Below, one piece after another: positions 41,926 through 50,310 of a stretch of DNA of 64,000 nucleotides (position 1 is its first letter; the number at the start of each line of letters is the position of its first letter). Source of the DNA: Mycolicibacter nonchromogenicus (GTDB lineage: Bacteria; Actinomycetota; Actinomycetes; Mycobacteriales; Mycobacteriaceae); NCBI RefSeq assembly GCF_002101775.1, contig NZ_LQPI01000046.1:92508-156507 (forward strand), written 5' to 3'. The notes under the pieces were generated by a model. It made no database searches. It worked only from the letters and a program-made list of their open reading frames with translations, and was not told where the DNA came from. Both the position numbers and the translations under genes were made by a program.

Positions 41926-42504
41926 ATGACGCGCCGTGACGAACTCCTGAGCCTGGCGGCGGCGATGATCGCCGAACGTGGCCTGCGGGCAACGACGGTG
42001 CGCGACATCGCCGACGCCGCCGGGATCCTGTCCGGGAGTCTGTATCACCACTTCTCCTCCAAAGAGGAGATGGTCGACGAGGTGCTGCGTGACTTTCTGG
42101 GCTGGCTGTTCGCCCGTTATCAGCAGATCATCGATCAGGAATCCGATCCGCTGGAGCGCCTGAAGGGTCTGTTCCTGGCGTCGTTCGACGCGATCGAGGA
42201 TCGCCACGCCCAAGTCGTCATCTACCAGGACGAAGCCAAGCGGCTCTCGTCGCACGAGCGGTTCTCCTACGTCGACGAACGCAACCGTCAGCAACGTAAG
42301 ATGTGGCTTGACGTGCTGCAGCAGGGCATCGAAGCGGGAATCTTCCGGCCCGACCTCGACGTCGACCTGGTCTATCGCTTCATCCGTGACACCACCTGGG
42401 TATCGGTGCGCTGGTACCAGCCCGGTGGCCCACTGACCGCCGAACAAGTCGGCAGGCAATACCTCGCCATCGTCCTGGGTGGCATCACCAAAGAAGGAGT
42501 CTGA
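41926..42504 (+). CDS. kstR2: KstR2, TetR-family repressor of C/D-ring catabolism
   Basis: KstR2 represses the HIP catabolic genes and is released by HIP-CoA. The 192-residue protein has the TetR DNA-binding domain at the N-terminus (LLSLAAAMIAERGLRATTVRDIADAAGILSGSLYHHFSSKEEM) and an all-helical ligand domain (AQVVIYQDEAKRL, WLDVLQQGIEAGIFRPDLDVDLVYRFIRDTTW). It lies 4 bp after ipdF and just before fadA6, the same place as Rv3557c. In M. tuberculosis a PPE gene lies next to it; none is present here. It is likely autoregulated through the site at 39946. Confidence 0.93.
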   Translation: MTRRDELLSLAAAMIAERGLRATTVRDIADAAGILSGSLYHHFSSKEEMVDEVLRDFLGWLFARYQQIIDQESDPLERLKGLFLASFDAIEDRHAQVVIYQDEAKRLSSHERFSYVDERNRQQRKMWLDVLQQGIEAGIFRPDLDVDLVYRFIRDTTWVSVRWYQPGGPLTAEQVGRQYLAIVLGGITKEGV

Positions 42505-42505
42505 A

Positions 42506-43672
42506 ATGGCCGCACAAGTCTCTGAGGCGTATGTCATCGACGCCGTTCGCACCGCCGTCGGCAAGCGCAACGGGTCGCTGGCGGGTATCCACCCGATCGA
42601 CTTGGGCGCGTTGGCCTTTAGCGGCCTGCTGGACCGCGTCGGGGTCGACCCGGCCGCCGTCGACGACGTGATCACCGGCTGTGTGGACGCCGTCGGCGGC
42701 CAGGCCGGCAACATCGGCCGGCTCGCGTGGCTGGCCGCCGGCTTCCCCGAGGGGGTTCCCGGTGTCACCGTGGACCGGCAGTGCGGATCGAGCCAGCAGG
42801 CCATCTCGTTCGGCGCGCAGGCGATCATGTCGCGCACCGCGGACCTGATCGTGGCCGGCGGTGTGCAGAACATGAGCTGGATCCCGATCTCGTCGGCAAT
42901 GATCGTCGGCGAGCAGTTCGGCTTCACCTCCCCGACCAACGAGTCCAAGAAATGGCTGCAGCGCTACGGCGACGAAGAGGTCTCGCAGTTCCGCGGCGCC
43001 GAGATGATCGCCGAGCGCTGGGACATCTCCCGCGAGGACATGGAGCGTTTCGCGCTGCAGAGCCACCAGCGGGCCTTCACTGCGATCGCTGAGGGGCGTT
43101 TCGACAACGAGATCATCGAGGTCGACGGCTTCCGGGTCGACGAGTGCCCGCGCGAGTCCTCCCTGGAGAAGATGGCCGGCCTCAAGACGCTGGTGGAGGG
43201 TGGCCGGCTGACCGCCGCGGTCTCCAGCCAGATCTGCGACGGGTCGGCCGCGGTGCTGCTCGCCTCGGAGAAGGCTGTCGCCGACCACGGTCTCAAGCCC
43301 CGCGCCCGCATCCACCACATCAGCGCCCGTGGTGATGACCCGGTGATCATGCTGACCGGCCCGATTCCGGCCACCCGTTACGCACTGGAGAAGACCGGCC
43401 TGAGCATCGATGACATCGACGTCGTTGAGATCAACGAGGCGTTTGCTTCGGTCGTGCAGGCCTGGATGAAGGAGTTCCCGATCGACCCCGCCAAGGTCAA
43501 CCCCAACGGTGGGGCGATCGCACTGGGGCACCCGCTCGGGGCGACCGGGGCCAAGCTGTTCACCACCATGCTCAACGAGCTGGAGCGCACCGGCGGCCGG
43601 TACGGTTTGCAGACCATGTGCGAAGGCGGGGGCACCGCGAACGTCACGATCATCGAGCGGCTTGACAGCTGA
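42506..43672 (+). CDS. fadA6: FadA6 thiolase
   Basis: FadA6 is the thiolase of the late C/D-ring degradation steps. The 388-residue protein has the acyl-accepting Cys93 (VDRQCGSSQQA), His342 (NPNGGAIALGHPLGATG) and Cys372 (TMCEGGGTANV), the complete thiolase triad. The ATG at 42506 is 1 base after the kstR2 stop with AAGGAG 6 bases upstream; the frame open from 42479 is inside kstR2. It is the last gene of its operon. Confidence 0.94.
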   Translation: MAAQVSEAYVIDAVRTAVGKRNGSLAGIHPIDLGALAFSGLLDRVGVDPAAVDDVITGCVDAVGGQAGNIGRLAWLAAGFPEGVPGVTVDRQCGSSQQAISFGAQAIMSRTADLIVAGGVQNMSWIPISSAMIVGEQFGFTSPTNESKKWLQRYGDEEVSQFRGAEMIAERWDISREDMERFALQSHQRAFTAIAEGRFDNEIIEVDGFRVDECPRESSLEKMAGLKTLVEGGRLTAAVSSQICDGSAAVLLASEKAVADHGLKPRARIHHISARGDDPVIMLTGPIPATRYALEKTGLSIDDIDVVEINEAFASVVQAWMKEFPIDPAKVNPNGGAIALGHPLGATGAKLFTTMLNELERTGGRYGLQTMCEGGGTANVTIIERLDS

Positions 43673-43807
43673 CATCGGGGTTCATGGAAGCCGGCGCCGG
43701 GGGGACGCCGGATCCCCGGGCTCGACGCTGAACAGCGCCGCGATCAGCAGCACGGTCGCCAACGGGATCCACCCGCCGCCCGGGTCGGCTGAACCGTGAG
43801 TCGCCGG

Positions 43808-44413
43808 CTACCTCACCAGCCCGGCGATGATGTCGTCGACCGTTCGCTCTGCCAGCGCGTCCAGATCGGCGCGAGGGGCGCCGCGCAGGGGTCCGCGCAG
43901 CGCCAGTTCGGCGAATCCGTGCACCGCTGACCAGCACGGCCACTCCGCGCCGGTGCGCCGATTCGCCTGCAGCACACCGGCGTCGGTCATCGCATCGAGT
44001 GCTTCAACCAAGGCGCGGAACGGCGGGGGGAGTCCGTCCCCGTCGACCGCGGTGAGCCCGGCCCCGAAGAACGCCACGGTGAACCACCCGGGCTCGTCCA
44101 ACGCGAAGCCGATGTAGCCGAGCCCGACCGCGCGCAGCTGATTACGCGCCCGGCTCTGCGGCGTGCCGCCTCGGGTCACCGGTGCGACCATGCGCGCTGC
44201 CATCCGGTCTCCGATGGCGACCGCGACGGCTCTCAACAGCGCCTCGCGGTCGGCGAAGTGGCGGTATGCGGCGTTGGGGGAGACCCCGACACGCCGGGTC
44301 GCCTCCCGGACGGTGAGAGCCTCTGGACCGCCGAGCCGGGTCAGCTGCAGACCGGCCTCGATCAGTGCCGCGCACAGATCGCCGTGGTGATAACCGGTCT
44401 TTGTCGCGGTCAC
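43808..44413 (-). CDS. TetR/AcrR regulator with a TetR_C_33-like C-terminal domain
   Basis: The 201-residue protein starts VTATKTGYHHGDL and has a typical TetR helix-turn-helix (LTVREATRRVGVSPNAAYRHFADREALLRAV, about 35-65). The C-terminal domain (GYIGFALDEPGWFTVAFFGAG, AVHGFAELALRGPL) matches the WHG/TetR_C_33 type. I use the GTG at 44413, because the YHHGDL block normally lies close to the start; an ATG at 44455 would add 14 residues and fall inside a long inverted repeat. It is divergent from the DUF899 gene and probably controls it. It has no counterpart at this position in M. tuberculosis. Confidence 0.82.
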   Translation of the reverse strand: MTATKTGYHHGDLCAALIEAGLQLTRLGGPEALTVREATRRVGVSPNAAYRHFADREALLRAVAVAIGDRMAARMVAPVTRGGTPQSRARNQLRAVGLGYIGFALDEPGWFTVAFFGAGLTAVDGDGLPPPFRALVEALDAMTDAGVLQANRRTGAEWPCWSAVHGFAELALRGPLRGAPRADLDALAERTVDDIIAGLVR

Positions 44414-44437
44414 CTCTTGACAGCCCCCTCGGGTCAA

Positions 44438-44478
44438 AGTGTACGGTGTGAACATATCTGATGTGGACGCCGTACACA
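44438..44478. promoter_or_regulatory. Inverted repeat between TetR and DUF899 genes, likely operator
   Basis: Arms of 18 bases (44438-44455 and 44461-44478) flank the 5-bp spacer ATCTG; 15 of 18 paired positions match. Read outward from the centre each arm is ATGT..AC.CCGTACAC. The element lies midway between the divergent TetR and DUF899 genes, the usual position of a TetR autoregulatory site. Confidence 0.65.
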
Positions 44479-44499
44479 TATCAACGGGGGTTTTCGCCG

Positions 44500-45186
44500 A
44501 TGAGGGGTTATGCAGTGCCGCCGGTCGTGGATCACCAGACCTGGCAACGGGAACTCGACGCCCTGCGCCGGCGCGAAAAGGCCGCCACCCGGGAACTCGA
44601 TGCGATCGCGGCACAGCGGCGGCGCCTGCCGATGGTCGCCATGGACGACTATGTGCTCGAGGGCGAGAGCGGACCGGTGCGCCTGCCCGAGGTGTTCGAG
44701 GGCAAGAGTCAGCTGATCGTCTACCACCACATGTGGTCGCCGGGCCAACAGTGGCAGTGCGCGGGGTGCACGGGCTACACCTCGCAGTTCACTCGCCTCG
44801 ACTTCCTCGACGCCTACGACGCGCGGTTCGTCATCGTCACGCAGGGATCCATCGACGAGGCGATCGCCTACAAGCGGCGGGTCGGCAACCAGATGGCGTG
44901 GTACAGCACCGCCAACAGTTCGTTCGGCACTGATGTCGGGGTGCCTGAAGGTGGGCAGTTCGCCGTGAATGTCTTTCTGCGCCAGGGGGATGCGGTCTAC
45001 CGAACCTGGTGCACCAACCATCGCGGGGTAGAACAGCTCAGCCACATGTTTCCGTTGCTCGACGTGCTGCCCTATGGGCGCCAGGAACAGTGGCAGGACT
45101 CGCCCGACGGCTGGCCTCAGAGTCCCACCTACAGTCGCTGGGCCAGCTCGCCGGAGATCGCCAAGCTGTACGGCGCCGATTCGTAG
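44500..45186 (+). CDS. DUF899 thioredoxin-fold protein
   Basis: The 228-residue protein belongs to the DUF899 (thioredoxin-like, AhpC/TSA-related) family. Typical segments are VVDHQTWQRELDALRRREKAATRELDAIAAQRRRLP at the start, GKSQLIVYHHMW, and CAGCTGYTSQFTRL with a CxxC pair near residue 87. Function is not established; a peroxide or thiol role is often guessed. I chose the ATG at 44500; an upstream ATG at 44461 lies in the inverted repeat. A strong VDHQTW start fits this choice. It is probably regulated by the divergent TetR. Confidence 0.82.
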   Translation: MRGYAVPPVVDHQTWQRELDALRRREKAATRELDAIAAQRRRLPMVAMDDYVLEGESGPVRLPEVFEGKSQLIVYHHMWSPGQQWQCAGCTGYTSQFTRLDFLDAYDARFVIVTQGSIDEAIAYKRRVGNQMAWYSTANSSFGTDVGVPEGGQFAVNVFLRQGDAVYRTWCTNHRGVEQLSHMFPLLDVLPYGRQEQWQDSPDGWPQSPTYSRWASSPEIAKLYGADS

Positions 45187-45190
45187 TGTC

Positions 45191-45229
45191 CCAACCCGTT
45201 TCCAACCCGTCTCCAACCCGTCCCAACCC
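45191..45229 (+). repeat. Short helical-phase repeats CCAACCC
   Basis: CCAACCC occurs at 45191, 45202, 45213 and 45223, three of them followed by GT. The spacing is 11, 11 and 10 bp, about one DNA helical turn. The array fills the gap between the DUF899 stop and the VOC ribosome site. Confidence 0.6.
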
Positions 45230-45241
45230 AGAAGGAGCATG

Positions 45242-45631
45242 ATGAGCACTGCCCAAACCGGCCTGAAGACAATCAATCTCGTGTGCGTGCCGACCGTCGA
45301 TCAGGAGAAGGCGGTCGCGTTCTATGAGTCGCTGGGCTTCGAGAAGCGCACCGACATCGAGATGGGTGACGGCTACCGCTGGATCGAGGTCTACCCGGCC
45401 GAGGGCGGCACCGGCATCGCCCTGGCGCCACCGCCACCGGACAGCGGTCCGGTCGAGCCGACCGTCACCGGCATCACGTTGACCACCGACGACATCGATG
45501 CCACGCACGCCGCGCTGAAAGAGCTCGGGGTCGACGTCGACGACCAGGTGGCCCGAATGGGTGACCCCGTCCCGCCGCTGCTGTGGTTCCGCGACCCGAC
45601 CGGACACACCCTGATGGTGGCCGAGGTCTAG
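45242..45631 (+). CDS. VOC-family (glyoxalase/bleomycin-resistance fold) protein
   Basis: The 129-residue protein is a single VOC domain with paired beta-alpha-beta-beta-beta units: VDQEKAVAFYESLGFEKRTDIEMGDGYRWIEV and IDATHAALKELGVDVDDQVARMGDPVPPLLWFRDPTGHTLMVAE. The metal-ligand residues of glyoxalases are only partly present, so an active enzyme is uncertain. Two ATGs occur in tandem (45239 and 45242); the second gives a better distance from GAAGGAG. It lies 55 bp after the DUF899 gene on the same strand. Confidence 0.8.
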   Translation: MSTAQTGLKTINLVCVPTVDQEKAVAFYESLGFEKRTDIEMGDGYRWIEVYPAEGGTGIALAPPPPDSGPVEPTVTGITLTTDDIDATHAALKELGVDVDDQVARMGDPVPPLLWFRDPTGHTLMVAEV

Positions 45632-45677
45632 GCAGCCCACCCCACCCCGCCGCCCCACCTCACCCGCCCAACCCGCC

Positions 45678-45732
45678 GAGCCGGAATCTCGCGACGCCGC
45701 GACAGCGTGTCGCGTCGTGAGGTTCCGGCTCG
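45678..45732. repeat. 55-bp hairpin repeat, left copy (R1)
   Basis: This segment is a nested palindrome: 9-bp outer arms GAGCCGGAA/TTCCGGCTC, a middle stem with G-U type mismatches, and a 7-bp inner stem CGCGACA-GCG-TGTCGCG. The same 55 bp recur at 46661-46715 with 51 of 55 matches in direct orientation. It lies 53 bp upstream of the DUF559 gene start. Confidence 0.85.
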
Positions 45733-45785
45733 AGCGCTGTGGATGAGTGTCGGCGTGGACCGGCACGCGCTGGCACGCTCGGGTC

Positions 45786-46703
45786 GTGGGCGAATTGGAG
45801 TGGCCGTTCCTCGGTGCTGAGGTCTTGGCCGCCAAAGCGATTCCCGAGCGGGCCATGCGGACGCTATATCAGCCGGTTTATCCCGGGGTCTACGCGCCGT
45901 GGGGCATAGCGCTGACCGCGCGCCAGCGAGCGATCGCCGCGTGGCTGTGGTCGCGGCGTAAGGGTGTGGTGGCCGGTAACTCGGCCGCGGCGCTGCTCGG
46001 CGCACAGTGGGTGAGCCCCAGGCTGGATGCGGAACTGGTCTATGACAACCACAAGTCGCCGCCGAAGCTTGTTGTTTACGAAGACATCCTGAGGCCGCAG
46101 GAGCTGACCGTCGTGGACGGGATGCGGGTGACGACCCCGGCACGCACCGCGTTCGACATCGGCCGGCGGACGCGGTCGAGGGTATCGGCGGTGCAGCGGC
46201 TCGACGCGCTGGCCAACACCACCGGCGTGTCCGTCGACGAAGTCGAAGCTGTGATCGCTGCTCACCGGGGCGCGCGTGGGCTCAACCGGCTGCGACTGGT
46301 CTTGCCGCTGGTGGACCGCGGGGCGGAGTCGCCTCAAGAGAGCCGCACCCGGCTGGCGCTGATCGACGCCGGACTGCCGTGCCCGCAGACCCAGATCGTG
46401 GTCCTCGACGGCTACGGCGGCTTTGTGGCCCGGGTGGATATGGGCTACCGGGACTTGAAGGTCGGCATCGAGTACGACGGCCGGCAGCACTGGACCGACC
46501 CGGTGCAGCGGCAGGACGACATCGACCGCCACGTGGCGCTGGCCGATCAGGGGTGGTTGATCGTGCGGGTCAGCGCCGAGATGCTGCGCTATCGCGAGGC
46601 GACGGTGATCGGCCGGGTGATGCAGGCTATGTATGCCGCCGGCTGGGACGGTCGGCGCGCGAGCCGGAATCTGGCGACGCCGCGACGGCGTGTCGCGTCG
46701 TGA
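45786..46703 (+). CDS. AbiEi-like winged-helix plus DUF559 (PD-(D/E)XK-like) protein
   Basis: The 305-residue protein has an N-terminal winged-helix-like part reminiscent of AbiEi antitoxin domains (LYQPVYPGVYAPWGIALTARQRAIAAWLWSRRKGVVAGNSAAALLG) and a C-terminal DUF559 nuclease-like part: Glu185 (QESRTRL), Asp218 (ARVDMGYRD) and Glu229-x-Asp231 (IEYDGRQHW). Such residues form a PD-(D/E)XK/Vsr-type site. No partner toxin gene is adjacent. The GTG at 45786 is the most likely start. The gene is flanked by two nearly identical 55-bp hairpin repeats, and the right copy encodes the last about 13 residues (SRNLATPRRRVAS). Similar stand-alone genes are common in mycobacteria, but their function is not known. 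Confidence 0.78.
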   Translation: MGELEWPFLGAEVLAAKAIPERAMRTLYQPVYPGVYAPWGIALTARQRAIAAWLWSRRKGVVAGNSAAALLGAQWVSPRLDAELVYDNHKSPPKLVVYEDILRPQELTVVDGMRVTTPARTAFDIGRRTRSRVSAVQRLDALANTTGVSVDEVEAVIAAHRGARGLNRLRLVLPLVDRGAESPQESRTRLALIDAGLPCPQTQIVVLDGYGGFVARVDMGYRDLKVGIEYDGRQHWTDPVQRQDDIDRHVALADQGWLIVRVSAEMLRYREATVIGRVMQAMYAAGWDGRRASRNLATPRRRVAS

Positions 46704-46715
46704 GAGTCCGGCTCG
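46661..46715. repeat. 55-bp hairpin repeat, right copy (R2)
   Basis: This is the direct-orientation copy of the 45678-45732 element, 983 bp away, with four mismatches. It keeps the inner CGCGAC/GTCGCG stem and 8-bp outer arms. It overlaps the 3' end of the DUF559 gene and ends 3 bp before the convergent ipdC stop. Confidence 0.85.
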
Positions 46716-46718
46716 GGC

Positions 46719-47792
46719 TTAGTCCTGGATCAACGAAGACGCGGCCCGCAGGTGCTTCACGGCGTCGGTCACGATGCCCTCGATCAGCTCGGCGCACGAC
46801 GGCAGGCTGTCCAGAATCCCCGCCACCTGACCCGATGCCAGCACACCGGCTTCGGTGTTGCCCTCGACCAGGCCTGCCTTGAGCAACATCGGGGTGTTGG
46901 CGGCCATCAGCACCTGCGACCAGGTGAGTTCCTTGCCGTGCCGCATCGCCAGCCCGTCTTTGACCATGGTGGGCCAGCTCATCTGCGACATCTTCTTGAA
47001 CTTCGCCGCGTTGCGGACGGCGGCGGTGAAACCGCGTGCCCGCGAACCGCTTTCAAGCTTCTCAACCAGCTCGGTGCGCAGCACCCGGTGCGGCATGCCG
47101 TCGACGCGGGTGGAGACCACGGTGCCGCTCAGGTCGGCGGCCAGGTAACGCTGCTTGACCGCATCCGGAACGGTGGAGTCGCTGGTCAGCAGGAACCGGG
47201 TGCCCATCGCGACGCCGGTCGCGCCGTAGGACAGCGCGGCGGCCAAACCCCGGCCGTCGAAGAAGCCACCGGCGGCGATCACCTGCACACCGGTACCGGC
47301 GACGGCGTCGAGCACCGACGGCAACAACAGGGTGGTGGCGACCGGACCGGTGTGCCCGCCGCCCTCGCCGCCCTGCACGATCACCGCGTCGGCGCCCCAG
47401 GACGCCACCTTCTTGGCGTGCTTGGCCGCACCAACCGACGGGATAACCACGGAGCCGGCCTCTTTGAGCTTGGCGATCAGCTCGGCCTTGGGGGCCAGCG
47501 CGAACGACGCCACCTTGACGCCCTCGCGGATCATCAGGTCCACCCGGTCGCCGGCGTCGGATGCGTCGGCGCGGATGTTGACCCCGAACGGCTTGTCGGT
47601 GGCGGACTTCACCTTGGAGATCGCGGTGGCCAGTTCATCGATCGTCATGGTCGCCGAGGCCAGGATGCCCAGCCCGCCGGCGTTGGCGGTGGCCGAGACC
47701 AGTCGGGCGCCGGCCACCCAGCCCATCCCGGTCTGCACCACCGGGTGTTCGATACCGACCAGTTCGGTCAGTGGGGTCTTGATGCGGCTCAT
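46719..47792 (-). CDS. ipdC: IpdC-like flavin oxidoreductase (nitronate monooxygenase family)
   Basis: IpdC (Rv3553 counterpart) is an FMN-dependent oxidoreductase of the nitronate monooxygenase fold that acts in C/D-ring catabolism. The 357-residue TIM-barrel protein has GIEHPVVQTGMGWVAGARLVSATANAGGLGILAS, DAVIVQGGEGGGHTGPV as the FMN phosphate loop, VIAAGGFFDGRGLAAALSYGATGVAMGTRFLLT, and a C-terminal helical part. The ATG at 47792 overlaps the ipdB stop by four bases; the longer frame to 48287 lies inside ipdB. It ends the operon echA20-ipdA-ipdB-ipdC, and its stop is 3 bp from the R2 repeat. Confidence 0.92.
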   Translation of the reverse strand: MSRIKTPLTELVGIEHPVVQTGMGWVAGARLVSATANAGGLGILASATMTIDELATAISKVKSATDKPFGVNIRADASDAGDRVDLMIREGVKVASFALAPKAELIAKLKEAGSVVIPSVGAAKHAKKVASWGADAVIVQGGEGGGHTGPVATTLLLPSVLDAVAGTGVQVIAAGGFFDGRGLAAALSYGATGVAMGTRFLLTSDSTVPDAVKQRYLAADLSGTVVSTRVDGMPHRVLRTELVEKLESGSRARGFTAAVRNAAKFKKMSQMSWPTMVKDGLAMRHGKELTWSQVLMAANTPMLLKAGLVEGNTEAGVLASGQVAGILDSLPSCAELIEGIVTDAVKHLRAASSLIQD

Positions 47793-48537
47793 GCCCGTAC
47801 TTCTTTGTCCCGCAGCGACTTGGGGTCGATCACCTCGCGGATCAGCCGCAGCTCCTCGGCATCGGGCGACCGAGTCGTAGCGGCGTCGGCCAGGCCGTGC
47901 ACCTCGAACGAGGTGTTCTCGGCGACCTCCTCGGGGGTGACACCGGGGTGCAGCGACACCGCACGCATCTGATGGTCCGGGCCGCCGAAGTCGAACACGC
48001 CGAGGTTGGTCACCACCCCGCCCAGGTTGAAGAACCGGAACGCCGGGTTGGCCGGGTCGACCTTGTCGTAGCCGATGCCCGAGACGATGTCGACGGTCTC
48101 GCAGAACACCCGTGACGAGTGCGCGCCCACCCAGTAGCTGGTGGTGTGGTTGATGGTGTTGCCGGGGGCGCCGCGGACCCCGAACATCTGCCGGGTGGGA
48201 TGCTGCAGCGGACCGAACGCCGACAGGTTCTGGTTGCCGTAGCGGTCGATCTGGTTGGCGCCCATGATCACATGGCGCCGGCCCCACGACAGAGTTTCGA
48301 AGACCCGGTTGAACGGCATCCAGCCTTCCAGCGGTCCGACCTTGCCGATGGCCGGGGTGTCGGCCAGGATCCGGGCCTCCCCGTCGGTGAGCACCAGGTC
48401 GGGGGAGAAGGTGAGGCGGGCGAGCCGGGCGCCGACGGTGGGCACCGTGGCCATGGGTGAGGCCATGATCTCGCCGGCGCCGCGGAACAACTCGGCGCAG
48501 GCGACCGCGCAGATCTCGGCGCGCGTGGGTGAATCGG

Positions 48538-48541
<4 letters not shown>
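47789..48541 (-). CDS. ipdB: IpdB, beta subunit of the COCHEA-CoA hydrolase
   Basis: IpdAB is a CoA-transferase-fold enzyme that hydrolytically opens the last steroid ring (COCHEA-CoA). The 250-residue beta subunit has CAVACAELFRGAGEIMASPMATVPTVGARLARLT and MGANQIDRYGNQNLSAFG near residue 97, as in Rv3552. It overlaps ipdA (ATGA) and ipdC (ATGA), consistent with coupled translation. Confidence 0.93.
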
Positions 48542-49434
<893 letters not shown>

Positions 49435-49442
49435 CGGGTGAC

Positions 49443-49474
49443 ACTCCTCCTGATCGCTGCGCACTGCATCGTCG
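49443..49474 (-). repeat. SD-bearing leader repeat, copy before ipdA
   Basis: This 32-nt segment matches 39826-39857 at 29 of 32 positions and in the same position relative to the start codon. It ends, on the minus strand, in AGGAGGAGT 8 bases before the ipdA ATG. Confidence 0.75.
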
Positions 49475-49483
49475 TGCCGCGCA

Positions 49484-50239
49484 TCACTTCTTCGCCTTCT
49501 CGGTGCCGGCGAACTCGTCGCGGTGCTCGTCGGCGACACCGGAGAGGTTGAGCTCAAAGGTGAAGCCCTGCTCCATCCGGTAACTCGAGTTGACCTTCTG
49601 CACGTCGATGAGGTTGAGGGCCTCCTTGGCGGCCCGGATCACCCGGGTGTCCTTGGATGCGATGTCGCGGGCCACCCGCAGCGCTGCCTCGTCCAGCTCG
49701 GCGCGCGGCACCACCTCGTGCACAGATCCGTACTGGTGCAGGGTTGCGGCGCTCACGGTGGCCGCGGTGTAGAACAACCGGCGCATCATGTGCTGCGGCA
49801 CCAGCCGGGACAGGTGGGTGGCGGCGCCCAGTGCGCCACGCTCCACCTCGGGCAGGCCGAACTTGGCGTCGTCGGAGGCCACGATCACGTCGGCGTTGCC
49901 GACCAGGCCGATCCCGCCGCCCACGCAGAAGCCGTTGACCGCGGCGATCACCGGCACCGCGCACTCGTAGACGGCCTTGAACGCCGCGAAGCAACCACGG
50001 TTCGCGTCGATCAGGGCGGTGAAGCCCTCGGTGTTCTGCATCTCTTTGATGTCGACGCCGGCGTTGAATCCGCGGCCCTCGGCTCGCAGGATCACCACGT
50101 GCGTGGACATGTCGTTGCCGGCGGCGGTGATGACCTCACCGAGCTCGAACCAGGCCCGCGAAGGCAGCGCGTTGACCGGCGGGTAGTCGACGGTGACCGC
50201 GACGATCCCCGGTTCGACGGTGGTGGATGTGATCGGCAT
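49484..50239 (-). CDS. echA20: EchA20 crotonase-family ring hydrolase
   Basis: EchA20 (Rv3550 counterpart) opens ring D of the HIP-CoA derivative. The 251-residue crotonase-fold protein has VDYPPVNALPSRAWFELGEVITA, the oxyanion loops ILRAEGRGFNAGVDIKEMQ and VIAAVNGFCVGGGIGLVGNADVIVASDDAKFGLPEVERGALG. The start ATG at 50239 is 40 bp from the KstR2 operator at 50279. It is the first gene of the minus-strand operon and is divergent from two SDR genes. Confidence 0.94.
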   Translation of the reverse strand: MPITSTTVEPGIVAVTVDYPPVNALPSRAWFELGEVITAAGNDMSTHVVILRAEGRGFNAGVDIKEMQNTEGFTALIDANRGCFAAFKAVYECAVPVIAAVNGFCVGGGIGLVGNADVIVASDDAKFGLPEVERGALGAATHLSRLVPQHMMRRLFYTAATVSAATLHQYGSVHEVVPRAELDEAALRVARDIASKDTRVIRAAKEALNLIDVQKVNSSYRMEQGFTFELNLSGVADEHRDEFAGTEKAKK

Positions 50240-50278
50240 GGGCGGACTTCCCTGTCGTATTGGGGCCTCTGGTACCTA

Positions 50279-50292
50279 AGCAAGCACTTGCT
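50279..50292. promoter_or_regulatory. KstR2 operator between echA20 and the Rv3549c-like gene
   Basis: AGCAAGCACTTGCT has perfect arms AGCAAG/CTTGCT and fits AnCAAGnnCTTGnT. It lies in the divergent region and ends 3 bp before a -10 box for the plus-strand gene. Confidence 0.9.
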
Positions 50293-50295
50293 TGG

Positions 50296-50310
50296 TACGC
50301 TAGCACAGTG
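50296..50310 (+). promoter_or_regulatory. -10 box and leaderless GTG of the Rv3549c-like gene
   Basis: TACGCT at 50296-50301 is followed by six bases and the GTG at 50308. This is the same operator, -10 box and GTG geometry as at fadE30, 10.3 kb away. Confidence 0.6.

Noticed and set aside
43682..43807. Short minus-strand stretch GGWIPLATVLLIAALFSVEPGDP resembling a membrane segment, ending at 43682
   Set aside because: It is only about 40 codons, directly after the TetR stop in the same frame and with no start or ribosome site. It could be a remnant or chance.
45786..46703. AbiE-type toxin-antitoxin system
   Set aside because: Only the AbiEi-like N-terminal part is seen; no AbiEii nucleotidyltransferase gene is adjacent, and the C-terminus is DUF559 instead.
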